NCBI GenBank assembly: GCA_905214315.1
Contig: CAJMLN010000007.1
Location: 1-64,000 of the forward strand
From: an uncultured bacterium
GTDB taxonomy: Bacteria > Bacillota > Clostridia > Christensenellales > QALW01
Direction: 5' to 3'
Length of the DNA stretch: 64,000 nucleotides
Shown here: positions 42,637 to 50,244 of the stretch, piece after piece
Layout of the letters: the number at the start of each line of letters is the position of its first letter
Numbering within the stretch: position 1 is the stretch's first letter
Position numbers and translations under genes: made by a program
The notes under the pieces: generated by a model
What the model was told of the DNA's origin: nothing
The model's input: only the letters and a program-made list of their open reading frames with translations
Databases searched by the model: none

Positions 42637-43839
42637 ATGAATAGATTGATACAAACTATAAAAAGCAGTTATGACCATACCATATTGGCAGCGTATATTG
42701 CCTATATTACCCAGGCGATTCTCAATAATTTTTCACCGCTGCTGTTTGTAACTTTTTCGGTGATCTATGGTATCAGTGTAGAAAAGATCGCGCTGATTGT
42801 CAGCTTTAATTTTGGCATTCAGCTGCTGGTAGATTTGCTCGCATCTAAGTTCCTGGATAAGATTGGTTATCGGAGGGCAGTGGTAGCGGCGCATATATTA
42901 GCTGCGTTGGGACTGGTGGGCCTTATGGTGTTCCCTCTGCTTTTTCCACCCTATATCGGTTTGCTTGCCGCTACCTTTCTTTCCGCCTGCGGCGGCGGCC
43001 TGATTGAGGTAATCGTCAGTCCGTTGGTGGAGGCGTGCCCCTCAACGGGGAGGAAAGAAGCCGCCATGAGCCTTCTGCATTCGTTCTATTGCTGGGGGCA
43101 GGTTTTTACGGTATTGGTCTCTACCGTTTTCTTTGTGCTGTTTGATATTTCCTCCTGGCGGATTCTGGCCTGTCTGTGGGCGGTGATTCCCGCGGTCAAC
43201 GCGGTATATTTCTGCTTTGTGCCTATCTGCACGCTTGCCGGGGAGGGCGCCAGCCTGAAGCCGCTGCAGCTTTTTCAAAAGAAGCTGTTCTGGGTGCTGC
43301 TGGTTTTGATGGTCTGCGCCGGCGCGTGCGAGCTTTCCATCAGTCAATGGGCCTCCGCTTTTGCGGAAAAGGGCCTGAATGTCAATAAAACCGTCGGCGA
43401 TCTTGCCGGCCCCTGCGCCTTTGCGGTACTCATGGGCACTACCCGGGCGCTCTATGCCAAATTCAGCAATAAAATAGCGCTGGAGCGGATTATGCTCTAC
43501 AGCGGTGTTCTGGGCGTGGCCAGTTATCTTACCGCGTCGCTGGCGCCCTGGCCAGGACTCAGCCTTTTGGGCTGCGCGCTCTGCGGCGTTTCGGTGGGCG
43601 TGCTGTGGCCGGGAACCTTTTCCCTGGCGGCGAAGGGAATTCCCGGCGGCGGTACGGCGATGTTTGCGCTTCTGGCTTTGGGAGGCGACGTCGGCTGTAC
43701 CATCGGTCCGGCGTTGGTGGGGCAGGTTTCCGAGGCTCTGGGCGAAAATTTAAAAGCCGGCGTGCTGGCCGGCACGGTGTTTCCGGTATTGTTGATCCTG
43801 TTTGTGCTGGTCTATATGCGAATGCAAAAGAAAAAATAA
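42637..43839 (+). CDS. MFS transporter
   Basis: A 400-aa transporter with 12 predicted membrane helices. The inter-helix loop LASKFLDKIGYRRAVV near 70 is the MFS motif-A region, and AMSLLHSFYCWGQ near 146 recalls the fucose-permease/YfkF branch. It probably imports or exports a small sugar-like or organic solute. It follows the FAD oxidoreductase gene on the same strand and is terminated by a strong hairpin. Confidence 0.85.
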   Translation: MNRLIQTIKSSYDHTILAAYIAYITQAILNNFSPLLFVTFSVIYGISVEKIALIVSFNFGIQLLVDLLASKFLDKIGYRRAVVAAHILAALGLVGLMVFPLLFPPYIGLLAATFLSACGGGLIEVIVSPLVEACPSTGRKEAAMSLLHSFYCWGQVFTVLVSTVFFVLFDISSWRILACLWAVIPAVNAVYFCFVPICTLAGEGASLKPLQLFQKKLFWVLLVLMVCAGACELSISQWASAFAEKGLNVNKTVGDLAGPCAFAVLMGTTRALYAKFSNKIALERIMLYSGVLGVASYLTASLAPWPGLSLLGCALCGVSVGVLWPGTFSLAAKGIPGGGTAMFALLALGGDVGCTIGPALVGQVSEALGENLKAGVLAGTVFPVLLILFVLVYMRMQKKK

Positions 43840-43855
43840 TAGACAGCAACGCTAT

Positions 43856-43895
43856 AAACGTCCATACAAGGTTTGTATTGTATGGGCGTTTTTTA
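43856..43895. terminator. Bidirectional terminator after the MFS gene
   Basis: AAACGTCCATACAA / TTGTATGGGCGTTT stem with an 8-base loop, T-rich at both ends, between convergent genes. Confidence 0.88.
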
Positions 43896-43899
43896 TAGG

Positions 43900-44100
43900 C
43901 TATTTAAAAGATTTTGTTCTGTTCTTCAATCGTTTTTTAGCTTCTTCTATAGTTTCACCGTCTTTTGTAAGATAGTGGTCAATGAATGCATCTTCAATTT
44001 TTTGGTATCCGCTGACAACGGTACCTTCTATCTTTTCAAAAATATCGATACTTTTTTCCGCAATTTCTTTGTTTGCCTTTATAAGCTTTGATTTTGCCAT
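43900..44100 (-). CDS. Candidate internal gene: 66-aa charged helical protein
   Basis: In-frame internal start at ATG 44100 with AAGGAG (44109-44114) exactly eight bases upstream. The 66-aa product is charged and mostly helical. It resembles short stand-alone proteins that I recall from Clostridia with a repeated GYxKIED unit and a LTKDGETxEEAKKRL ending. It may be made in addition to, or instead of, the C-terminal part of the long product. Confidence 0.5.
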   Translation of the reverse strand: MAKSKLIKANKEIAEKSIDIFEKIEGTVVSGYQKIEDAFIDHYLTKDGETIEEAKKRLKNRTKSFK

Positions 44101-44778
44101 ATTTCGTTCTCCTTTTTCTGTTCCCTTTACCGTCATGGAAATTCCCAGTAGTAATATAAAAAGGCAGACGGCTGCGCCCGTTAATATATCCATCAGCTGC
44201 CTTGTTTCTTTTGGCATAGATCCGAACGAAACAAGCATGGATCGCTGTAAAGTTAGGATTGATGCCGCTGCTTCAGCGTAGCTGATATGGCGGATTACTG
44301 CAAGCAGCGGCGAAGGACTGCCCTGTTGTTTTATAGCACTGATAATGGTTCTCGTCATTTTGTAAAAAGTATAGGTGGCGATTGTTATCATAATGATGGT
44401 ATCATATTTTATCGCGATATTTTGTGATAAACTGATATAAATAACCATTGTTAGTACAAAACTGAGCGGGATTAATAGAATGCCGGATAATTTCATTACA
44501 AAATATTCTGTACTAACTAAAACTTTGGGATAGGCTCTGTAGGCGCATAAGACGGCAGAAAAGCGCATAATAGCCAAGATTGCGTAAAAAGCACACATGG
44601 CGATAAACCATAGGGACAGATTTATGATGCCGAGGATGCAGTGGTACAGCGCGTAGAATAGATCGAACGAAAATACGCTAATGGCTGATAAAATTATCCG
44701 GCAACGGGGATTGCGGGAAATTTCTTTCCCTATTTGGGTTTTTAAGAGCAATGATGCGGCTGTTTGTTTTGGGTTCAC
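43900..44778 (-). CDS. Membrane protein with embedded downstream reading frame
   Basis: A 292-aa open frame. Residues 1-225 have about six hydrophobic segments and no recognisable domain. Residues 227-292 form a soluble charged domain that looks like a separate small protein (MAKSKLIKANKEIAEKS, then YQKIEDAFIDHYLTKDGET). An excellent Shine-Dalgarno and ATG precede that domain inside the frame (see 43900-44100). The start overlaps the end of the upstream small membrane gene (ATGA). Probably part of a TetR-controlled pair. Function unknown. Confidence 0.65.
   Translation of the reverse strand: MNPKQTAASLLLKTQIGKEISRNPRCRIILSAISVFSFDLFYALYHCILGIINLSLWFIAMCAFYAILAIMRFSAVLCAYRAYPKVLVSTEYFVMKLSGILLIPLSFVLTMVIYISLSQNIAIKYDTIIMITIATYTFYKMTRTIISAIKQQGSPSPLLAVIRHISYAEAAASILTLQRSMLVSFGSMPKETRQLMDILTGAAVCLFILLLGISMTVKGTEKGERNMAKSKLIKANKEIAEKSIDIFEKIEGTVVSGYQKIEDAFIDHYLTKDGETIEEAKKRLKNRTKSFK
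44109..44114 (-). promoter_or_regulatory. Internal ribosome binding site
   Basis: AAGGAG on the minus strand, eight bases before the in-frame ATG at 44100. It lies within the coding sequence of the longer membrane protein. Confidence 0.6.
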
Positions 44779-45146
44779 TCTTTAATTCCTTTGGTTAAAG
44801 GTATTAAAGAAAGCAGAATGACAAGTCCGGTAAGGCCGATGATGATTCCGGCGGCCATCTTGTTCCATACCATACAGCAGCACATGCCTATTCCTAAGGT
44901 CAGCGCGCCGAGAATTCCGATAAGGCTTGTAAGAATGATTTTTCCGGAAATTCGAATGGATTTTTTATGCGTCATTTTTCTCCATATGAGCAGTGTGGCT
45001 AAAGCCAGCAGAAGACCTGCGCTGCCAAGAAGGATTCCCGGCCGGAACATATTCCATTCCGGAATCAGCACCATGCACATTCCCAAGGCGAATAATACGC
45101 CGCTTATCGTTCCCAGAACCATTGCAATAAAATTGTTTTTTTTCAT
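44775..45146 (-). CDS. Small four-helix membrane protein
   Basis: A 123-aa protein with four hydrophobic helices separated by short charged loops (IWRKMTHKKSIRISGK in the middle), arranged as two similar halves. Each half has a GI..GALxLGIGMCxxxxWN-like ending, suggesting internal duplication. ATG at 45146 with GGGAGG upstream; the open frame extends 55 codons into the promoter region without a ribosome site. First gene behind the TetR-regulated promoter. Function unknown. Confidence 0.65.
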   Translation of the reverse strand: MKKNNFIAMVLGTISGVLFALGMCMVLIPEWNMFRPGILLGSAGLLLALATLLIWRKMTHKKSIRISGKIILTSLIGILGALTLGIGMCCCMVWNKMAAGIIIGLTGLVILLSLIPLTKGIKE

Positions 45147-45176
45147 ATATTTTCCTCCCTGCTTTTTTAATTGAAT

Positions 45177-45188
45177 CAACTCTTGTTG
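45177..45188. promoter_or_regulatory. Operator-like palindrome 1 at the tetR divergon
   Basis: CAACTCTTGTTG, an imperfect dyad with CAAC/GTTG ends. Its last six bases coincide with the -35 of the tetR promoter. Confidence 0.5.
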
Positions 45189-45211
45189 TTTTAATCTGAA
45201 TATAGTATAAT
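45183..45211 (+). promoter_or_regulatory. Promoter of tetR
   Basis: TTGTTG (45183-45188), 17 bases, TATAAT (45206-45211). The -35 is inside operator-like site 1. Confidence 0.6.
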
Positions 45212-45232
45212 TTCTTTCAAAAGAAAAAACAA
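45204..45232 (-). promoter_or_regulatory. Divergent promoter of the membrane gene pair
   Basis: Minus-strand TTGTTT (45227-45232), 17 bases, TATACT (45204-45209). It overlaps the tetR promoter's -10, so the two directions should compete. Confidence 0.6.
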
Positions 45233-45244
45233 TCATCAATTTGC

Positions 45245-45256
45245 CAACAAGTGTTG
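45245..45256. promoter_or_regulatory. Operator-like palindrome 2 at the tetR divergon
   Basis: CAACAAGTGTTG, which on the other strand reads CAACACTTGTTG and differs from site 1 by one base. Its centre is 68 bases from that of site 1, flanking both promoters. Confidence 0.5.
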
Positions 45257-45274
45257 AAATAAAGGAGAAATAGT

Positions 45275-45793
45275 ATGAACACCCCGAATAATAAAAGAAA
45301 AAAGGAATCAATTGAGCGCATCGAAAAAGTTTTTATTGAATTACTTCAATCCAAAGAACTGAATCAAATTCGAGTATCGGAAATTTGCAAAAAAGCGGGA
45401 TTGAACCGTACAACCTTTTATATGAATTATGCCGATGTTTATGCATTGGCTGATTCGATAAGAGACAAACTGGAAAATGGTTTATCTTTTTTATATAAGC
45501 AGGAAATTTCACAGGGCTTTAACAGCCATGATTATTTAAAGCTGTTTCGTCATATATATGAAAATCAAATATTTTATAAAACTTATTTTAAGTTGGGATA
45601 TGATGATAATTATAAAATTCTGGCGTATGATATCAGCCTGGCACAGCAGCGTTTCCAAAATCGCTTTATAGAATATCATATGGAATTTTTTAAAGCGGGA
45701 ATTACAAAGATTATAAAAATGTGGCTGCACAACGGCTGCAGAGAAGCCCCTGAGGATATGCTGGAAATTTTAAAAAGCGAATATCAAAAATAG
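45275..45793 (+). CDS. TetR/AcrR family transcriptional regulator
   Basis: A 172-aa regulator. The N-terminal helix-turn-helix spans about 12-58 (IRVSEICKKAGLNRTTFYMNYADVYAL, the TetR signature). The helical C-terminal ligand domain is short and resembles the DhaS/TetR_C_7-like group. ATG with AAGGAG upstream. Divergent from two small membrane genes with two near-identical dyads between them, so it most likely represses that pair and itself. Ligand unknown. Confidence 0.85.
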   Translation: MNTPNNKRKKESIERIEKVFIELLQSKELNQIRVSEICKKAGLNRTTFYMNYADVYALADSIRDKLENGLSFLYKQEISQGFNSHDYLKLFRHIYENQIFYKTYFKLGYDDNYKILAYDISLAQQRFQNRFIEYHMEFFKAGITKIIKMWLHNGCREAPEDMLEILKSEYQK

Positions 45794-45943
45794 GCGGCTG
45801 CTTTTATGTAAAACAGACGCTTTTTTGAGAAATTAGAATGTTGGCATTGTATAAACGGGCAACAGGGAACTTTTTTAAGGGACGTTTTGATGCTTTGATT
45901 TCCGGAATGCGTATCAGTGCGGAAAGAAATCCAAAAAAATACA

Positions 45944-46828
45944 TTATCTTTTCTGATATTCAAGCATAGAAAAGAACTGTTCGGCCCAGTTGATGTCGTC
46001 TTTGTTTGGCGTCCATTCATCGCACATTGGACTGGGACGGCTTAAAAGCGTATATTTTGCGCTGCCCAGGCCGTGGTAGGGTAGAAAGCGCACGCTTTTG
46101 CAGTGCTTTAAGGAGGAGAACAGCTCAAACAGTGCGGTAAGGTGTTCCCTGTTTATATTTACGCCTTTTACTAAAATACAGCTGAGAATGGTGGGAATCC
46201 CCGCTTCATCCGCTGTTAGCAGATTGCGGATGATTTTTTTGTTGGAAACGCCGGTGTAGGCAATGTGTCTTTTTTCATCGGTATCCTTGATATCCCACAA
46301 AAACAGGTCCGTACATTCCCGCAGGGCGGGAATATATTCGGCGGCAAAGTAGCCGGAGGTATCCACGCAGGTGGAAAGTCCCGCGCGTTTGGCTGCGTTT
46401 AACAGTTCCAGGGTTCCTTCGGCCTGGAACAAAGGTTCTCCTCCGGAGACGGTCAGTCCGCCCGTCCGGCCGTAAAAGGGACGGTCCGACAGAACGCGGT
46501 TTAAAATTTGTTCGCAGGTATATACGGCGGAATCCTGCTTCAGCGCGCCGGCGGGGCAGCTTTCCGCGCAGAGTCCGCAGCGGATGCAGCGGGAACGGTC
46601 AAAGGTGTGTCCGTCGGTAAAGCTATGCGCTTTTTGGGCGCATATGCCGCAGGCGCCGCAGCCGATGCAGCGGGCGGGCGCATAAAACAGCTCCGCTGTC
46701 GCTTTTTGGGTTTCGGGGTTATGGCACCAGCGGCACCGCAGGGGACAGCCCTTTAGAAATACCGTGGTGCGCAGACCGGGGCCGTCGTTCATGCAGAAAT
46801 GCTGAATCTGCGTTATGGCAAGCTTCAT
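45944..46828 (-). CDS. Glycyl radical enzyme activating protein (radical SAM)
   Basis: A 294-aa activase that makes the glycyl radical in the enzyme encoded immediately upstream. The radical SAM cluster is Cys28-x3-Cys32-x2-Cys35 (KGCPLRCRWCHNP). Two further ferredoxin-like clusters follow (CIGCGACGIC, CIRCGLCAESCP), as in activases of the PflA-2/HpdA/CutD type. TVSGGEPLFQ near 134 binds SAM, and DIKDTDEKRH lies near 199. Its ATG overlaps the GRE stop by four bases, so the pair is cotranslated. Confidence 0.93.
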   Translation of the reverse strand: MKLAITQIQHFCMNDGPGLRTTVFLKGCPLRCRWCHNPETQKATAELFYAPARCIGCGACGICAQKAHSFTDGHTFDRSRCIRCGLCAESCPAGALKQDSAVYTCEQILNRVLSDRPFYGRTGGLTVSGGEPLFQAEGTLELLNAAKRAGLSTCVDTSGYFAAEYIPALRECTDLFLWDIKDTDEKRHIAYTGVSNKKIIRNLLTADEAGIPTILSCILVKGVNINREHLTALFELFSSLKHCKSVRFLPYHGLGSAKYTLLSRPSPMCDEWTPNKDDINWAEQFFSMLEYQKR

Positions 46829-48918
46829 ATGCTGCCCTCAGCGGTGCGCTCCATAATCATGTGCTGCCATTGGCTGTTCAGGGTTACAAAGCGGGCGTTC
46901 CAGCCGGAAACGCGCACGGACAGCGTCTGGTAGTCCTCCGGGTGCTCCTGCGCCGCCTTTAGAATATCGGCGTCCTGTACATCCGGCTGTAAAAAGAAGC
47001 CGCCAAGGGCAAGAAAGCCCTCCAGCAAACCGCAGACGGCCGCGATGCCCTCTTCTCCCCTGAAGCAGGCGGGCATCAGCTTTAAATCCAGCGCGCAGCC
47101 GCCGGAGATTTCCGTAAGATCCGGTTTGCAGAAGGAACGGATGACCGCCGTAGCGCCGTTGCCGTCGGTGCCGGGGGTGGGGGAAAAGTTGCCCGAAAGC
47201 AGAGCTCCTTTTTTCTTTCCGAACGGGGCGGCTTCACGTTGGGGCGCCCATTCGATCTGCCGGCCGAAGGTGCTGATGCCGGGCGGGGTCTGCAGGCCGG
47301 CAGGATTTTTCAGGTTTTTGCAGATGACGGCAAAATCATGCAGCAGCCGGCAGGCTAAAGCGTCGGCCTCGTCACTTCCGTTGCCGAAATAGCTGTAGCG
47401 GTTGAGCATATGCAGACGCAGCGGCTCGTTTCCCTCCCAGTTCTGCGCCAGAATACGGCACAGCTCCGGCAGGGTGATCCGCTTTTCTTCGTACACGGCT
47501 TTTTTTAAGGCGTACAGGCTGTTTATGATGTCAGTTGCGCCGCCGAGATGGGGCGAAAGCACGTTGTATTTCGGCCCGAAATCCGCATAGGCCCGGCCGC
47601 TTTCAATACAGCCCCGCTCAAAGAGGGCGGCAACGGAGTCCGCGCTGTGGCGGCAGACTTTTCCGCCGTAGGAGGAAACAAGCTTTTCCACCGCGGTTTT
47701 TAGATCCCTGATGTACGCATCGTACAATGCTTCAAAGGTAGGAAAGTTTGGCACGCGGCTGTAGCCGCCCAGCGTGTTTTGCTGCAGGATAAAAAGTCCG
47801 TCAAAGGGAATGTAGGTAAAGCAGGTATCGCCGGGAATCTGCACCTCCCAGCAGCCGTCGTTGGCAAAGCGGCGCGCGGTCTTTAACGGATAGCCTGAGG
47901 CGGTCAGCGCCCGGAGCACCGTCTCCTCGTTATAAAAGGCCAGAATGCCGCCGCCGTGGCGCAGAACCTCGGCACAGCGCTCCAGCAGTTGCCGCGGTGT
48001 GCGGGCGTTCAGCCGTACGGCAATGGGAAAGTCGCCGATGCCCAGCTCTTCGATAATATCCAGAACCAAATAGGTAACCTCGTTGGTGATGTCGTTTCCC
48101 TCTTCGTCCACACCGGAGAGCACAATGTTCTGGTAATGCTGTGCGTCGCCGGAGCCGCAGTCACCGCCGCAGATCCATTCGCAGCCCTTGATGAAAAAGT
48201 GCGCTAAAATCTCCCGCGCCTGCTCAAGGGTGAGGGCGCCCCGGGCTAAATCTTCTTTTAGGTAGGGTCCTAAAATTTGGTCAATGCGCCCAATGCCGGA
48301 CCAGTTGCCGCACAGGCGCGTAAAGGCGAATAAAAACCACAGGCTCTGCACCGCCTGGTGAAAGTTCTTCGGCGGTGCAAAGGGTACCTCCCTCAGTGCC
48401 GCCAGGCTTTTTTCACCGGGTTCCTGTTCCAGCTGCTGTATATAACGCTTGTGCCACAGCCGCATCGCACCGATTGTCCGGAGCATACTCTCAAACACGC
48501 GCGTATCGCCTGCGGTCTGGGACATGTTGTGTCGGATACGGGCCTCAACGGCGTTTATGCCCTCGGCTACGGCAAAATCAAACCCCAGCGTTACGTGGCT
48601 GACGCTGTAGCAGATGTTTTGATTTTCATAGCGTGCGGGAACAAAGTGGGAAATAGCGTCGCCTAAGGTGGCCGCGCCGCTGAGCAGTTCTCCCGGAACG
48701 ATGCGCAGGGGAGCCTTGGCGGCGATCTCAGAAATGGCAGCGTCGTATTGCTCCAGTGCGCTATATGTTTTGAAGGCCGGGATATGATCCAAAAAAACAC
48801 AGGGGGTTTTTTTAGTGTCCAGGCCGTAGACGTGATTCAGGGAATCGTAGGCAAAGCGGCGGGTGGCCTCCGAAAGGCGTACCGGCCGCGGCTGGGAATA
48901 GAGGGTGGGAAAGAGCAT
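46825..48918 (-). CDS. Glycyl radical enzyme of unknown substrate (PFL-like)
   Basis: A 697-aa pyruvate formate-lyase superfamily protein. The C-terminal glycyl loop is RVSGWNARF with the radical Gly672. The thiyl Cys is Cys356 in NDGCWEVQIPGD, followed by Glu358. The CxE form rules out true PFL (Cys-Cys) and fits the eliminase/dehydratase-like branch. However, GCWE in place of GCVE and the short length (most eliminases are 780-900 aa) set it apart from CutC, HpdB, glycerol dehydratase and indoleacetate decarboxylase. GGAG lies before the ATG. Encoded with its activase and divergent from an AraC regulator; no shell proteins are nearby. Confidence 0.88.
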   Translation of the reverse strand: MLFPTLYSQPRPVRLSEATRRFAYDSLNHVYGLDTKKTPCVFLDHIPAFKTYSALEQYDAAISEIAAKAPLRIVPGELLSGAATLGDAISHFVPARYENQNICYSVSHVTLGFDFAVAEGINAVEARIRHNMSQTAGDTRVFESMLRTIGAMRLWHKRYIQQLEQEPGEKSLAALREVPFAPPKNFHQAVQSLWFLFAFTRLCGNWSGIGRIDQILGPYLKEDLARGALTLEQAREILAHFFIKGCEWICGGDCGSGDAQHYQNIVLSGVDEEGNDITNEVTYLVLDIIEELGIGDFPIAVRLNARTPRQLLERCAEVLRHGGGILAFYNEETVLRALTASGYPLKTARRFANDGCWEVQIPGDTCFTYIPFDGLFILQQNTLGGYSRVPNFPTFEALYDAYIRDLKTAVEKLVSSYGGKVCRHSADSVAALFERGCIESGRAYADFGPKYNVLSPHLGGATDIINSLYALKKAVYEEKRITLPELCRILAQNWEGNEPLRLHMLNRYSYFGNGSDEADALACRLLHDFAVICKNLKNPAGLQTPPGISTFGRQIEWAPQREAAPFGKKKGALLSGNFSPTPGTDGNGATAVIRSFCKPDLTEISGGCALDLKLMPACFRGEEGIAAVCGLLEGFLALGGFFLQPDVQDADILKAAQEHPEDYQTLSVRVSGWNARFVTLNSQWQHMIMERTAEGSI

Positions 48919-48970
48919 TCTTGAAACTCCTTTTTTGTTTTATCATACCGCATTTTTTATGGAAGCGCCA

Positions 48971-48999
48971 TTGACAAAAGTATTATCCGTTTGTACAAT
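48971..48999 (+). promoter_or_regulatory. Promoter of the araC-type gene
   Basis: TTGACA (48971-48976), 17 bases, TACAAT (48994-48999), just before the AAGGTGAG ribosome site. Confidence 0.75.
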
Positions 49000-49016
49000 A
49001 CTATTAAGGTGAGAAT

Positions 49017-49817
49017 ATGACGCTTGAAAAAATTGTAATAACCGACTGGATGCGCGGGCAATTGTGTTCCGGAGAAATCGAAGGGGAAAAGGTAATAAAA
49101 TCCCTTCCCTGCCTCTCGGTGGTGCAGGCGCAGGAGGGAAGCTATACCGTGGGGATCGGACATGGAGAAAACTATCATACCGGTCAGGGCGGTATTTTTA
49201 TTGCGCCTTCGGGGGCGGTTCAGAATATCGTGCATCATGTAAATCCCGTCACCGGCTGCATGCGGGCGCGGTGGGTCTTCCTTTATACCGCTGTGGAGGA
49301 AATCTATCCGCTGGATGCGTTTTTTTCCTTTCCCACGCTGATACCGCCGGCCTTTTTGCAGGAGGCCGATGCGTGCCTTGACGAGATATTTTCCGCGGCG
49401 TCCTATTGCCGGGGGATGATGGCCTGCTATCGCCTTACCGAGCTGCTTTTAAAGCTTGCCTCTAAAAAGCCGATGGCATCCAATCCGATTGCCCCCTTGC
49501 TGGATTATTTGCGCAGACATTGCGGCGAGCAAATCAGTGTGGCGGATATGGCCGAACGGATGCACATGTCGCAATCCAACCTTTATCCACTGTTTAAAAA
49601 GCATACCGGATTTACCCCGATAGGATATGTAAACGATTACCGCCTTACCGCGGCCTCGGCGCTTTTGCTCAGCAGCGATAAAACGCTGGAGGAAATCGCG
49701 GAGGAAACGGGGTTTTCCGATATCTCCTATTTCAGCCGTCTTTTCCTGAAAAAATATAAAATGCCGCCCGGCAGATACCGGCGGCAGATGAGAAAGGACG
49801 CGGACGGAAAAGGGTGA
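49017..49817 (+). CDS. AraC family transcriptional regulator
   Basis: A 266-aa regulator with an N-terminal cupin-like sensing domain (about 20-140, with GIGHGENYHTGQGGIFIAP) and a C-terminal double helix-turn-helix (about 160-262). The latter includes ISVADMAERMHMSQSNLYPLFKK and the second-helix signature EIAEETGFSDISYFSRLFKK-like block. Divergent from the glycyl radical enzyme gene with about 100 bases between starts, so it most likely activates that operon in response to its substrate. Confidence 0.9.
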   Translation: MTLEKIVITDWMRGQLCSGEIEGEKVIKSLPCLSVVQAQEGSYTVGIGHGENYHTGQGGIFIAPSGAVQNIVHHVNPVTGCMRARWVFLYTAVEEIYPLDAFFSFPTLIPPAFLQEADACLDEIFSAASYCRGMMACYRLTELLLKLASKKPMASNPIAPLLDYLRRHCGEQISVADMAERMHMSQSNLYPLFKKHTGFTPIGYVNDYRLTAASALLLSSDKTLEEIAEETGFSDISYFSRLFLKKYKMPPGRYRRQMRKDADGKG

Positions 49818-49835
49818 AACAACCGGGCGGAGGTG

Positions 49836-50240
49836 CTAAGACGCCTGATGCCGATCGTTTTCTTCTTCCTCTGAAATCGGCTTGAAATAGCTGCTCTCAA
49901 AGAGCAGCTGTTCTTTTTGCTCTTTCTTCTCCAATTTCTTGATGTTTCGTTTGAGCTTTTCTCTGTGCAGCAGGTAAAATGCGGTGGTAGAACACCATAA
50001 AAGGCACATCACGGCAAGCACAAAGACCGACCCGCAGAAGAGCACAAACAGCGCTATGGCAGCGGGCTGCGAGCGGAATACGTGCTGAAAGAGAAGGGTT
50101 AGCCCGCCGGAGGCGGCAGCGGCAATAAGCGCATAGAGGAATTTGCGCCCGGAGGGAATACAGCGGAAGCGGAACGCTTCACGCTCTTTTTGGGCGTTTT
50201 GCTGATCATTTTTCAGTTTTTTATAATCACTGGTTCCCAT
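49836..50240 (-). CDS. Small two-helix membrane protein
   Basis: A 134-aa protein: charged N-terminus (about 1-35), two hydrophobic helices (about 37-58 and 68-98) and a basic/acidic coiled-coil-like C-terminal tail (LKRNIKKLEKKEQKEQ). The ATG at 50240 lies four bases after the stop of the upstream MBL lipoprotein gene, so it is probably translated by coupling; no good ribosome site of its own is visible. No family recognised. Confidence 0.55.
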   Translation of the reverse strand: MGTSDYKKLKNDQQNAQKEREAFRFRCIPSGRKFLYALIAAAASGGLTLLFQHVFRSQPAAIALFVLFCGSVFVLAVMCLLWCSTTAFYLLHREKLKRNIKKLEKKEQKEQLLFESSYFKPISEEEENDRHQAS

Positions 50241-50244
50241 TTTT

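Noticed and set aside
46825..48918. Pyruvate formate-lyase proper
   Set aside because: PFL has two adjacent active-site Cys. This protein has Cys-Trp-Glu, and its activase has extra ferredoxin clusters typical of non-PFL glycyl radical enzymes.
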